Shown piece by piece: positions 38,801-52,177 of a stretch of DNA of 64,000 nucleotides. Position 1 is the first letter of the stretch. Every line of letters starts with the position of its first letter. The notes beneath the pieces are model-generated. The model was not told where the DNA came from. It searched no databases and was given only the letters and a program-made list of their open reading frames with translations. The translations under genes were made by a program, and so were the position numbers. The DNA comes from Cucumis sativus (Eukaryota > Streptophyta > Magnoliopsida > Cucurbitales > Cucurbitaceae), in assembly GCF_000004075.3 (NCBI RefSeq), contig NC_026655.2, positions 16,229,489 to 16,293,488 on the forward strand. Direction: 5' to 3'.

Positions 38801-40163
38801 AACACCCGACATCTTAAATTCTAGTTAAATTTAAAGCCTAAAAATCCATAACGTAAATCTAAAGGCTAAGTTAAAGTTTTAGTTTATAGACTTTTGGGTT
38901 TGTATATATATATATATATATTTATGTTTGAAAACTCTTTTGCATTGTGTTTTACTAATACTTTTAAGTTAAGTGTTATATTTGCAAGGATTTAATTGGA
39001 GTCATCTTGAAGGACGAAGGTTTTCCACAGGAGACAATTAGGGTTTGCAACATTTGTTGTGAGTGAGATGAAACGGGTAAGAATTTGGGAGTTGATAAAG
39101 AAGCAAATTGTAGGGTTTGGATTGAGCAATAGGGGAGAGGGAAGAATTGGGAAGCACGTGGATGTGTTTTTAATGATATTTAGGTGTGCATGAAGAAACC
39201 AAAGTAAATGAAAGTGTGTATCGGAATAGTACTACTGACCCACATGGCCAAATTGGATTTACAGATAAATGCAAAAGAATGGAAACGAATAATGTAAAAG
39301 GAAAGAGTTATATGTTGGTAAGAGAAAAAACAGAGTTTTATTTTTAAATGTTTGGACAACCATTCAAAGTTTGAAAAATAAGTTAGTATACTTCACTCCA
39401 TCTTTCATATATAACTTATAATTAAGTATAATAAACATTGTTCAAAACCATTTTTATCATATTATTTACTATTTACTACAATATTCACTAATTTCCCTTT
39501 TCTTTCTTGTTACCTTGTATATTATATTATTTTCTAACCAACAAAATAGTTTATACTTCAACGCTAAAAAGAAATTTGAAGAAAGAAGTTGGTTATTATA
39601 GTTTGTATTTGAGATGTTGCTAAATTTGTTTGTTTGAATTATAATAATATATATTTGAGGTACAAACCCTCTTATTTGGATAAGAAATATTTAACACTGT
39701 AACAAAAGAATAAAGAAAAATGATAGCAAATGTAGATTTTGAAATATTACTAATCGTAACTAATTGAGAATTACAAAATAGTATTTGTTGTAGTAAATAA
39801 AAGTGATTATTATATAGTTTTAAAATAGTCGTCATATAGACAATTATAACCTATATTAAGGTCTTCTACACATCAAACACTAACTATTAGAATAACGAAT
39901 TCAATTCACATTATATCTTCGATAAGTTTAATATGTGAAAGTGAGAGAAACAAAAAAGGAAAAGAAAAAAGAGAAAAGAAAGGGGAATGCTTTTAAAACA
40001 TCCATGTGGAGTCCATGTGGAGGATCATCAAAATTTCATCCCTTACCCTTTTTTCTCTTAACCCCCATGCCCTAGAATTACTCTTCTCGTAGGACCCATT
40101 CCCCTATTTGCATGTTTTCCGGATCCTGCCAAAACCCAATCAAATTAAACCCTCCATTTTCTT

Positions 40164-40170
<7 letters not shown>

Positions 40171-40213
<43 letters not shown>
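40171..40213. repeat. (TA)n microsatellite
   Basis: 43 bases of uninterrupted TA dinucleotides, followed about 15 bases later by a second AT run. Confidence 0.95.
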
Positions 40214-40218
<5 letters not shown>

Positions 40219-40854
40219 TATCCAATGATGTTCTTATATATATATATATATGATTTGATGGTATATACACATATTTTTGGACGAGCTTGGGTTGACTTGG
40301 TTGTCATTGCCTCTGCCCTAAACTTCAAAGATTATGTAATTAATTACATAACCCAAAATTCAATCTTCTCAAATATATATATCATGTGTTCCTTGAATTG
40401 AATTTTTGTGTTTCAATTCCATTTTTACCTTTTTTAACACTGTGGGGCTCTTCTTTTTTGCTTTAATTTAGTTAATTACACTAACTGCTTTGATTTTGAA
40501 AGGGAAGGTGAGGTGGGTTTTACTATAATTAAGCACACCTTCAAAGCTTTCTAGTCAAAACAATAAGAAAAGGAATAGGGTGTTTATAGATATTATATCA
40601 TATATAAAAGTGGTTCATCATATATTTTTTACCCTTCTAATATATATATCATGGCTTTAGTCGAGTTTCCATGGATATTTTTAACTCACGCCAACTTCTT
40701 TTCATCTCTCAATAATTATTATGATTTGAGTCTTGTTGGATTTTACTTTTATTTTCTCTATCTCTTCTTTTCTTTTTAGGGATGTTTGTTAAATAATTAG
40801 ATATTTAGTTAAACTATTATATGAGTAGTTTTCACTCTCAATTTTTAAGATTTG

Positions 40855-40921
40855 AACTTTTCGCTTCTTGTCATCGAATGTGCTTTAAACTTTTCGCTTC
40901 TTGTCATCGAAATGTGCTTTA
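40855..40921 (+). repeat. 33-bp tandem duplication
   Basis: The unit beginning AACTTTTCGCTTCTTGTCAT occurs twice in direct contact, the second copy carrying one extra A. The near-identity indicates a recent duplication. Confidence 0.92.
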
Positions 40922-42966
40922 ATTTAATTAAGCATATCGATCAAATTGGATTGTTGGGGTCTTCACACTCGAGTTCAACACATTAACTAGCTTAATTTTA
41001 TTAAACTTTAAACACAAAATTAAAAGCTTATGAATTTGTGGAGATCATCAGGTACAAATTAATTCATAATGATAGTGTTGATAAGTTTAAAATTAAGGTG
41101 ATTAAAAAAAAAAAAACACACATTATGAACATTCTTTTTATTTATTTATTCATTTATATATATGTGTGTATGTATTATTTTATTTTAAAAAAAGATTTAT
41201 CACATGATAACTTTAAATGTGTGCTTAAATAAGTTACACAGAAAATGAGATGATACACCTAAATACTTTTCAAAATTTTAATTACATCATTTATTTGATA
41301 TTTTTAAGAGTGGAAGATGAATTCATCGACAACCGAAAGAAACATTCGGAGTCCATTTGATTAATATGAATGTTGTGCATAAATATATGTACAGATACCA
41401 AAAATTTTCATATTCACTCACCTTTGGTTTGTGAGAAGAATTTTGAGTTTGGGGTGATTATATTGGATTAAAATGTTAGATAGTTTAATTTAGTTTTTGG
41501 GATTGTTGCTAAAACTGAAAATATATGGTTTGCATCACAGCAACAAAAATACTAACGTAGTTTTCCCATATATTCATTTTCCTATTATTATTTACATATG
41601 TATGTATATAGTCTAATTGGATATGATGATTTGAAAGATTTGGTGATATATATATAATATAAGTTGTATGGTATTTGTTTGATGAGCCAACCATGTATAG
41701 ACTAAAGAGTGGCACACAACAGGCTTCAGTTTGACGAATTAGAAGCTGTTTAATCCCCCACTTATTAAGCTTTCCCCTTCTTTCTACTACTCATCCCCAC
41801 TTCCAAACTCTTTCGGTTACTTTTTAATTGCACTATTCCTCTTTATTTCATTTTCATTTATCTTCACTACACTATTTTTTTTTTTTTTATTTTATTACAC
41901 TCTACTTTTTTTAAAAAAAATCTTTTTAAATAACCAATCCATTTGTTTTGTTGATTATTAATCTAAAAAATTGAAACTCGACCAAAACTTAGTTCAACTA
42001 GTATTTGAGTATGTATCAACAACCACCAGATTTGTGGTTTAAATAATCCACTATCCACTTTAATTATTGTACACCAAAAGGAAATGTAAAAGGTTTAAGT
42101 ATTTATGTTCAAACTAGGTGTATAATTTTGATGGACAGGGTTTCGAACAAATTTTGAAGTTTTTTTTTAAAATTTAAAAGTGTTAGCTCAGTTTAAAATT
42201 TTTAGTTTAGGGTTTTGATGATGTATCATTTTATAGTTTCACACATGAATGTGTTTGAGGTGCAAACTTTTTTCTTTTATGATCCAAAACTATTTGAAAT
42301 TTATATTATTTTGTTTAGTTTTTTCTAAATTCATGCTCTCACATCATATTTTCATTCTACATCTAGATAAATTATATGTCTTACTCGGTAGAAAATGATG
42401 ATTAAAACTGGTCAATTATGGTCTAATTAAGTCATAATTAAATTTTCATTAACTAATTATAACCATTTTCATAAATATTTTTTTAAAAAATCATCAATAT
42501 TGATGTTTACATAAAATGGGAACCTTGATATTTTCAAACATGGTGAAGTTTGATATGAGATGTGTAACTCCTAATTTCTATTGATTATAACTAGTAAATG
42601 AGATATTATTGGATTTTAGTTGAAGATGCTAAAACATCAACCCATGTAAGAGTGGAGTTAAGGTTAGTAGTTGACCAATTTTGAATTAATTACTAAACGA
42701 CTTTTCAATTGCCAATGGTGTGAATTAACTAAATTCCTTTTAGTACAATAAATTAGCTAAATTCAAAAAGAAGAAAATGACATAAATCTACTTAGGGTGG
42801 ATATCAAAAAAAGAACTAACATTGCATTAGTCAATATATTGTGAGTGAAGGAAGAAAAAAAAGAGAAATATGAATATATTGAATTAGGAAAAGGTAATTA
42901 ATTAAAGGGTTAATAAGAGAATTGAATGAGACTAATGACACCACCTCTCTTTAATTAATCACCAAT

Positions 42967-43037
42967 CTTTTTTTTTTCTTTTTTTTCTTTTTCTTTTTCT
43001 TTTTTTTTCCTTTTAACTTTTTTTTTTTTTTTTTTTT
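42967..43037. repeat. T-rich (CTTTTT)n low-complexity tract
   Basis: Almost pure T with scattered C, about 160-220 bases upstream of the IBH1-like TATA box. It may act as a nucleosome-poor promoter element, which is inferred only from composition. Confidence 0.8.
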
Positions 43038-43190
43038 GAAAATTTTGATAATATATTACCCTTTAGGGTTTGGTGGTGGGACATGAACTCCATGTGCTTG
43101 CATGTGCTGTGTCTCTCTCTAATTGGCCCACCATTGCCTTCCTTTAAGCACATAAATTGGTTTTTGCACATTCTTCTATTTCTATTTCAC

Positions 43191-43386
43191 TTATAAACTC
43201 TCTTGGATCTCTAAATCTTCTCCTTCTCTCTCAATTTTAACATTATAACACATTTCTCAGGTATGTTCAATTTTTTTTTCTCATTTTTTCATCAGATAAT
43301 TCCATAGTCCTTTCTTATTTTTCTCTACACAACCCATTGAATTCTCTAGTTATTTATTTTTCTTATATTGTTATGATATCATCAGA
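43191..43386 (+). promoter_or_regulatory. IBH1-like gene TATA box, leader and 5'UTR intron
   Basis: A TATAAAC box lies at 43192-43198, followed by a CT-rich leader. CTCAG|GTATGTTC at about 43260 is a strong donor, and ATCATCAG at 43378-43385 is a matching acceptor immediately before the start codon at 43387, so a 5'UTR intron of roughly 125 bases is likely. Confidence 0.6.
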
Positions 43387-43944
43387 ATGCAGAACTCCAA
43401 TTCGTTAAAACAAGAATTTTTTAAGAAATGGATGATGGGTCTTCAAATATACACAACCACCAACGAAAACATGACGGTCACAGAGCGAAAAACAGCCATT
43501 AAATTATCTGCTGACATAGCTTTAGCATCCTCTCGAAACTGCGCCACCCGGTGGAGTCGAGCGGTTATTGCTCGCTCCTCCGTCGATAACCGAAGCTGTT
43601 TTGTGGCTAACGGCGTACTGGGTCGTGGTCTATGCGAGAGAGTGAAGCAAATCAGCAATTTGAAAATCACGCGAAGTTCATGGAGTAGTGGGAAGATTGT
43701 GAAAAGAAGCCGTCGTGTGTGGCGGCGGCGGAGGCGGAGGAATAAATGTATGGCGGCGGTGACGATTGCAAGAAGATTAGTGCAAAAAAGAACAAAAGTG
43801 CTACGTGGTTTGGTTCCGGGAGGTGAATTTATGGATGAAATTTCGTTGATTGAAGAAACCCTAGATTATATGTCAGCTCTTCAAGCTCAAGTTGATGTAA
43901 TGAGGTTTCTTGCAACTGCATATAATCCATCATCATCATCATGA
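43387..43944 (+). CDS. Atypical HLH transcription regulator, IBH1-like
   Basis: Single coding exon, 185 aa. The middle has the RWSRAV segment shared with IBH1-type proteins, then a very basic run (residues 103-120, with six Arg in a row) and a helix-loop-helix (about 129-174): RRLVQKRTKVLRGLVPGG, then SLIEETLDYMSALQAQVDVM. The basic region lacks the His/Glu/Arg residues needed for E-box contact, so it should act as a non-DNA-binding partner. Family members restrain cell elongation by dimerising with growth-promoting bHLH proteins downstream of brassinosteroid, which here is family knowledge. The chosen ATG lies two bases after a strong splice acceptor. It stands alone in a gene-poor area. Related PAR/UPB1/AIF families are less likely because of the VPGGE.MD and EETLDY wording. 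Confidence 0.85.
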   Translation: MQNSNSLKQEFFKKWMMGLQIYTTTNENMTVTERKTAIKLSADIALASSRNCATRWSRAVIARSSVDNRSCFVANGVLGRGLCERVKQISNLKITRSSWSSGKIVKRSRRVWRRRRRRNKCMAAVTIARRLVQKRTKVLRGLVPGGEFMDEISLIEETLDYMSALQAQVDVMRFLATAYNPSSSS

Positions 43945-46382
43945 AAAGAAAATTCAATTTTTAATTATAATCAATCCCCCCTTTTTTTTTGTTTATTTAT
44001 TTTCTTTTTTGGCCAACATTCATATGATGAATGTGGATGGAGAAAGTTATGGGCTTTTTTTCTCTCTTTTTTGCACATATATGTGTAGCTAATTTAATTT
44101 GAAGTTAATGTAGTGATAATTTGAAAACATTAATTATCTGAGTTGTATGTACATAATATATATATATATCAATTGCTCTCTTCGTTGGTTTAAAATTTTG
44201 AAATAATGCATCATTTAATTTTATGCATATAATTGATTATTGTTGGGGAATTTCTTTGGAGGGTGAAAATTGAGAGAGGGGTTTATGTGAAAGTAAAAAA
44301 AGTTGTGTATTTTGAGGCATTGCGTGTATGAATAGATGAGATGATGAGAGTGCAAAATTGAATGTTGTGTTGTGTTTGTGGGTTTTTTCCTAATGAAGGC
44401 ATTTACTTGGGAAAGAGGGGGGTGTTGAGTGTGTTCACATTTTTTGCCCAAATCCAGAGTAATTGAGTGAAAGGGGAGAGTATGTGTTAATGCATGTGGG
44501 AGAAATGTGTGTGTTGGTTAGGTGTGTTCAAACTTCCGACTTTCTTATTGATAGTGTCCAATTAATATAAGTTTGGTACACATTAATGTTTAATAATTTG
44601 TTCATCAAGTCTTGGTAGCATAAGCTTTTGTTATACTCCAATTCTTGTTCTGTCACTATTACTAACCCACACTCACACATTATGTTTCTCCATATCTTTC
44701 AATTTTTAATTTATCCTAATTTCAATATCACATTACTGTATATAATGTTGTTGGCTTTCCATGGGATATGGGTGGAATAATTCAATTTCAAATGGGGGTG
44801 GAGTAGCTAGATATATTCTAATTAATTTTCAATGTGGTTTTGTATATTGTTTTCAGTGATAATATGGGCTTCATTTTCATTGTTTTTACTATATAGAATA
44901 TGGAACAAATCTAGATAAAAAGAACATGGGGTACTCCCTGCAACTTTTAGGTTATTATTTTTTTAAAATTTTTGTGTTAAATTTCTCTCATAATTTCAAA
45001 TATCACTATCTAGGGTGATAATGAAACTATGACTATTAATAACGCGATGTTTTTAAATATAACAAAATAAATTTACTTAAGTAAATATAGCAAAATTTTA
45101 CTTTCTATATAATCTATTAAGTTATATTTATTACGTTATATTTATAAATATTTTGAAGTGAACAATTTTCCTATACTATAAAGAAATAAAAGACATTAAT
45201 TCTTTTAAATGCTTTAAATTGGATTGCATGTGTGTAATCTCTTGTTAATCCTCATCTGTTTATTTCATACTTACACAATCAAGTATTCTTTTTCTACCAA
45301 AGAGATCACTATATAGGACGAACCACTTCGTTTCTCCCTTTCATATGAATCAAAGTAAATCTTGTTTGATTTAAAAAACAAACAAACAAATAACTAGCTA
45401 ATTAAGTTTTATGCTATTTAGTTACGAATGAAACTATGGATTATTGTAAACACATAGTTTAGGTATCATTTACTTATAATATATTATAAGTATCATCAAT
45501 TTACTTAACTAATATGATGAGATTATTGATGAAGGTGTAATCATGTTCATGGAAGGAGATTAATGGGAATATAATTATTAAGAAAACTTCTTTATTAGCT
45601 AGAATGTAAACTTTGGCATAAAGCACTTTAAACTTTTAAGTAGATTAGGTAAAATGTTATATCATCAGCCGTTGCTGGAAATAGTTGTCCATAGATTAAG
45701 CTAAAATATAAAGATGAAGAGAAATTAATTATTAAAATCATGTATAAGTAAAGACATGTGTTATTTGTTATCCATATCAAAGGTCTCTTATAACTATAGA
45801 TAATAGATCATTCTTCAAATGAGACTTGTGTATTTGACTAATTAACATAATGACCTCAATTAGTAATTAGATGATGTGTAATGAAGAATACGTCTTAAAA
45901 GGAAGATGCCATTTTGCACAAATAACAAACACTACAGTTAAAGAAGAGATTGGTTTGATTATATTATCACTTTTAAAAAAGCTATTATTCTCAATAAAGA
46001 TAACAATTAGTTTGAATTTCATAAGAATATTTGGAGAGAGAGAGATATAATTGAGAGAAGTAATAATAAATTAAAAATGTGCACCAAATTAATTATTAAT
46101 TGAAAACAAGATTTAGGAGGAAGATTTTGTGCGGTATTAATGAAATGAAGGATAGTAAAGGAGGGATTAAGAAGATGAGTAGATAGGTTTGAGAAGGAAG
46201 AATAATGGATGAGGACAAATAAAAGTAATTAAATAAACCCCATGAATGTCGCTAATTATACTTTGTTATATTGTATAAAACCTTTGTTAGTGGGCCGACC
46301 CTTTTGCCGCTTCAAAATTATATTTATTTGGGTTTTCATTACCTTTGCTTCCCAGCTGTGTACTAATTTTACCTTTTTCTCT

Positions 46383-46403
46383 ATTCATTCATTCATTCAT
46401 TCA
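46383..46403. repeat. (ATTC)n microsatellite
   Basis: Five tandem ATTC tetranucleotides. Confidence 0.9.
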
Positions 46404-49047
46404 TTTTCTGATATAGTTTAGTTGTATATATGGAGATATTAATATTTGTATTTTCAATTTCACGATGGAGTTTCAAAAAGGGATATAAACTGAAATTGAA
46501 AAATACAAAATTAATGGAAGTAGCGTAAACCGTTGTGTCGTTTCTTGGGAGCAACAAGTGTTTTCAAATATAACATTAAATATTTGTATATATGGTGGGC
46601 AAAGAGTTGTATTTATTTTTTCTCAAACATAAACAGAGCATATGAATAAATAAAGTTCATTAGCTTTTTGCATATCAAACTTATCAACTAATTCCTAATG
46701 GAGTATATGGTTAAATCAGCCAAAATCACCCAAAACTTTTAACTTAGTGCCTTCTAATTTTTAATGTATACGTCAATGCTTTACCCTTCCCTATTTTATT
46801 TGATTAAATAGATAGTAGAAGTATTTAGAATCTTATATGTTGAGCTAACATTTTTCATTCTTCTTTCTTCCTCCAAAATTCCATTATCCCATCAAACTTT
46901 TTAAATAAAACAATTCATAATATCTATTTTTTTTTCATATTGCAAATTGGGTAAGTATGATTTTTACAATTTTAAAAAATGTGGATGAAATAGGCTTTAT
47001 TATTATTTTTTTTTTTGTTGCTGTTTTTGTAAACTTTTCTTTTCTATTTTAGAGCTTAAAAACTGGTAAAAGAATGCCCTTAAAAGAAAGGCAATAAATA
47101 TTAATTGAAGAGAACATTAACATGTTTTGATATGAGGATTAAAAGTTTGTAGATGAATTAACAAACAGTGAAACATATAACCTTCAATTTGATTATTTTA
47201 TAGTTTTGAGAGTGGAAAGGTAGAATAGAGCAATTGGGATGAAGCTAAAAGAGACCAATTGGAAGTCCTAACAAAAAATTTAGGCGAAAAGGCTAAAAAA
47301 TTACAAAACTGCCACACAAAAAAGTAGGATATAATGTGATGCATTGCGACACTGTCCTATAGTACCGTGGGGCTATCTGGTGGATATAAATTCATAGCTT
47401 CAGTTTTGAGTGTATACTCACTTGTTTTCTTCCTTTTTCTACACTCTATCCATACACCATTACATTTTAAGTCTAATTATTTTATTTATTCTCTATAATA
47501 ATGAGGTCCAAAGGATGTGGGTATCTATCTTTCAAAAGGTAACATCTTTATTCTTTCTAGTTCTTCAAATTTTTTGGACAAACCTATTTTATTTTATATT
47601 TTTAGTATTTTGATAATTATATGATTGAGATTTCTTATCTATCGGTTTTACTTTTGTTGATTGACCATTAATGCTTTATATAGGGCAATTGCATGTTTTT
47701 AAATTAATGTATAATATGTAACATATAATTGTACGTTAATATCTAAGAAGTAATAGGTTAGATATGCTTGTGATTTGCGGTCGACAACAAAAAGCATTGC
47801 GTTTTATTGACCTAGGAAAAACCATATTAAATTTTTTATTAGGCTTTCCCTATTAGAAATTTATCACAGTACATTCCTAAAGCTTAATGCAATTAGTTAA
47901 ATTGATTAATTGTGATGTTTTTCATCTAATTAAATTGGCTAATATTTTATACTTACCACCGTTGGTTAGCTTTTGTAATCAATTGGGTTAGAGATTGGTA
48001 AAAAGTTAAAAATCATATCTTGATAATTACATTGGGTTGATTCCATTAATTTAACTTAGAACGTTTTATTTGATTGCATTTCTAATCATTTACTTTCATC
48101 TCTTTACTTTTACGTACATTTGAATCTCAAATCACACAATCAAATCCTATTTTATCAATTTAACTAAATAATTAACTTTGAAAAACCAATATTCATGTTT
48201 CTCCATGTATTGATATTTAACATAGTATACTAAAGTAAACTATAAAAAACTAATCTTCATGAGTCTTGTCCAATTGTACTACTTAGTAGTATAGATAGCA
48301 TTGATCGACATAATATAAATTTCATTTGGTTGGTCATTTATAGACGATAGTAAAAGGCTATATCGGTTGTTTTTGTAAATAGATTCTTAACTACACAATT
48401 CCTTTGGTGCATAATCTATTCTTCCTTTATTTGTTTAGTCTCTTACCATAGTTATTATTCTCTTGTCAAACACAAATTTTTTTTCTATACAAGAAATTAG
48501 GTCAAATGATCGTTATCTTCTTTTTTAATATTTGTACGTGTAACTTATATACAAAGGATGAGTCCCCTTTTTAAAAATCAATAAAATGTGTTATAATCTA
48601 ATGACTTTTTTTAAAACTCAACCACCCTTTAAGGTAAAATAAAAATGGCACTTACTTTTATCCTTTCAAAGACCAAAGATAGAAAGAATGAGAATAGAAA
48701 ACAACAATTTTCATTTTCTATGAATTTAATTTGGTGGAAGTAAATGGAAGTTAATAAAATAGGGTTGGGTGATGAGAAAGCATCTATTTTATCCAAAAGA
48801 GTGAAGCATATAGTGATGGACAAGTTCATGATCATCATTCCTTTACACAAACCCACATAGCCCATCATTATCTATAAATTTGGGCCTATATATGTCTAAT
48901 AGTATTGTCTAATATATGTTCCACATTCATGAAATTTCTTTTACTTTTAGTTAAATTTTCTTTTCTAAATTTAGTAAATGTATATTTGGATAGAATTTGA
49001 TAATTTTATTATGACAAAAGTACATACTATTAAAGATTAATCCTGTA

Positions 49048-49070
49048 TTTTTTTTTTTTTTTTTTTTTTT
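49048..49070. repeat. Poly-T run of 23
   Basis: Twenty-three T residues in a row, ending in GGG. This could be the reverse-strand poly-A tail of an old retroposon, but no body is recognisable. Confidence 0.85.
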
Positions 49071-52000
49071 GGGAACCAACTAGTTCAAATCTAATAGTAA
49101 AACTAATAATAACAAGAACTAAAGATTTTGTTTTTGTAGAATAATATATATATAAGAAATCAAAAAATACAAAGTAAATAAATATGCCCAAATCTTTAGT
49201 GGACGAAATAAGTTCACAAGATTGTTCAATTGAACCCCTATAACTATGTAATATTTATCAATGCCATATAATGTAATATTGTAAGTATATACCATAACAT
49301 CCACCTCCATAAAAGATTATATATACCTATATATTAGAAAAGAAAAAGGGCTTTTAGAATTAAAGTTGAGTAAATTAAACAAGTAAATCTAAGTGATATT
49401 TTAAAAGAATAGTAATCTAATTGTCCTTGTATGGTTAAAATTGTTAGATGACACACTTTGTGGTTGGTTGGAGCTAATTAAAATAATTGTACCTTTCATA
49501 CATTTGGAGAAATCATCCATATCCATCTTAGGGAAGATATTATTTAACTCTTTGTTTGGTTATATTTCATAACAATTATTTAGCTTTTATTTAATTTCCA
49601 TGTGTATATTTACCTCCACTATATTTAATTAAGATTTTTGTTGAGAATCAAGAAGAGATATTTTGATTTTCTAAAATCTCATTCTTAGACATCCTAATGA
49701 TCTTACGATATGATATCACTTCATATAAATGATGAAATAGAATACAACCAAAAGAATGTGGCAATGTCTATATTATTGGGAGCATACCATACTATTTTGT
49801 ATGGGCTTTAGACTCTTAGAGCACCACATAAATTAGCTTATATTTTCAAATTTTTTAACAAAATTACAATATGAACAGTGAATGCATATATGTTCACGTG
49901 ACTGAAAAAACTGTACAAGAGAAAGAAGAAATTCAAGAAAAAAAGTTGATCTTTCAAAAGGTAAAAGGGAGAGAGATCAATATATGTTATCTAAACTAAG
50001 TAAATAAGATGTTTTATATATATATAATTAGAATTAACCATCCAAATTTGGAATAATAATGGATGTTTCTCATCAAATTAAACTATGGAATTGAAACTTC
50101 CTAAGTTGGTTAATTGAATTCCAATATAATTATCATTTTGGCGTTTGTAATTATACGTTTGAAGTTTTTATTCAAATTTAGTCTTACTATGTTCAATAGA
50201 TATTAATTTAGTTCTTATTAAGTTTTTTCTTTTCTCTAAAAATATTATTTATTTGCATCTTTACTGCAAACTTTAAAAACATATTCACTTGTTAGTAATT
50301 GTTTGATGTCTTGTTATACAATTATTAACCAATTTGGATAGTATAATTGGTATGTTATTCATTTATAGAAATTGGTGGTTCGATCATTCATCACCATAAT
50401 TGTTGTACTAAAACAATAAACACAAATTAACTTGAATTAAATTGACTTGAATGACTAAATCTAAGATTTGTAGAAAGTATATACAAAATTGACAGTAAAT
50501 AAACTAAAATTGAACAAACTTTAACAATTAACTAACAACCACGATAATGCATGCTCCATATTATTAACCTCAACATAGAAGTTTGATTGTCGTCTTCCCT
50601 CCACGTACTATGAAAAAAATGAATGGACTTATGAACTCTATTGTCCATGAATGAAAGATACCATAATGATTGAGATTCATGCTCCTTAATCAGAGCCTTA
50701 ACTAAAATAAAAGAGACTTTTAACATAATTAAAGATCAGTTTATATAGCATGAAAGCATGAGATTTGTTTTTGTTCACATGAGCAAAATGATGATTTAGA
50801 CACCTTTAACCAATTTGCAAATCAGTCCCCAAAAAGTCCACAGCACAGAAAGCAGAAGGAAATGAACACCATAAAAGCAAACAAATAAAGAATTAGAATA
50901 ATAATTCCCACTAAAAGCTACTGTGTTATAGTTAGAGTGAAGGCTTTAATTTTCATAATTCCCTTTCATTTGAAAAAGCTGAGGCCTCAAATTATAAACT
51001 AATTAATTAGGTATTTAAATTATGCTATTAATGAAAGTATAATAGTACTTATATATGCTTTAATGATGCCATGACCACAAATTCCTTTTTGGTAAGAAAA
51101 GAAGAAAGAAGAAAGAAGAAATTTGGCACACATCAATCATACTTGTCTCCCTTTCCTTTTAATCAAGATATAAGTTGTCCCTATAAGCATGCTTTGGTCA
51201 TAATGGCATATTTTTTTTATTAGTATATTTTGATTGACTGTTAGGGGTACTATAGAGTTGTTAAGTGGTGTGGCCCTTAGACAGCTCTTCAATGTTAAAA
51301 CCTACCATTGCATCTGCTTTAATTTTTTGATGCTTAGCTACAGCTTATGGTTTACATTTAAAGGATATCTAAAGAGAAGGGCCATTGTTGCTTGTATATT
51401 ATCTTTATATATGGTTTTATCTCACAAGTCCCTTTGCATATATGCTTCTTTAGTGGTTGGCATGTGTTCCACATTCCTCTATCTCTCTCTTCCAACCTCA
51501 AATTTTTAATTATAAAAATTGAGCCGTCAAACATATACATAAGCGTCGAAATTAGACCCTTAAAACAACTATGAATTGACCTAAAGATAAAATAGGGAAC
51601 ATGAACTTGATAAAAAGTTTAGAGATCATGGGTTCAATTCGGATGGATCATCTACTTCAAATTTATTATCCTCTAAATTTCTTTAACACTTACATGTTAT
51701 AGAATCAAACAAGATAGCTTGTAAACTTATATAATTATAGAATTTTAACCTTCGTAAAAAGTTGATGGGTTTATTTGTTATAACTCAAAGTGTAATGAAA
51801 AGATAATAAATTTTATATTAGATATAATAATTGAAAATAAAATTAAAATAGGGCCCCTCGTTGTTAGGAACATTATAATAGTATTATAATATGTCCAAAC
51901 ACACCCTTTCCAACTGTCAAATCTCTCCCTCTATCTATCTAACTCTCTCTTTTCAATGTCTTTACAACTTTTTGGTAATTATCAACACGAAGAAGCAGAT

Positions 52001-52085
52001 GTATGTGTTGAAATCTGACTTTTCATTGCCCTATAATATTAGATCATTTAGATTTCCTTTTTTTTTTTTTTTACTGTGTCATGTT

Positions 52086-52093
52086 TATAAATA
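52086..52093 (+). promoter_or_regulatory. TATA box of the VAN3-binding-like gene
   Basis: TATAAATA lies 92 bases upstream of the start codon at 52178, a normal plant distance for a short leader. Confidence 0.55.
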
Positions 52094-52177
52094 TTCGAAC
52101 CTCCCCCATAGAATTAAACTTTCATGCCATAATATAAATAAGCTATTATTATTATATCAGACATATTATTTGTCATA

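Larger units (their letters stand above)
32833..43190. other. Gene-poor region of about 10 kb
   Basis: No recognisable protein is encoded. Short frames (33681, 34207, 34833, 36580, 37341, 40108 and 41038) are compositional. The region holds simple repeats (AAAAG near 37218-37237, TA at 40171-40213, AT near 40228-40252), a poly-A run (36211-36230), a 33-bp tandem duplication (40855-40921) and isolated GGTTCAAACCC-type B-box-like words near 36485. The last few hundred bases before 43190 are the IBH1-like promoter. Confidence 0.55.
43945..52080. other. Second gene-poor region of about 8 kb
   Basis: After the IBH1-like 3'UTR no recognisable coding region appears up to 52.08 kb. Frames at 47410, 48629 (minus), 49119 (minus), 50532 (minus), 51234 and 51891 are hydrophobic, low-complexity products of AT-rich DNA. 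Present are an (ATTC)n repeat (46383-46403), a 23-base poly-T (49048-49070) and dispersed-repeat text near 45.04-45.16 kb. Confidence 0.55.

Noticed and set aside
51620..51650. GGGTTCAATTCGG B-box-like word
   Set aside because: Isolated, with no A box or tail.
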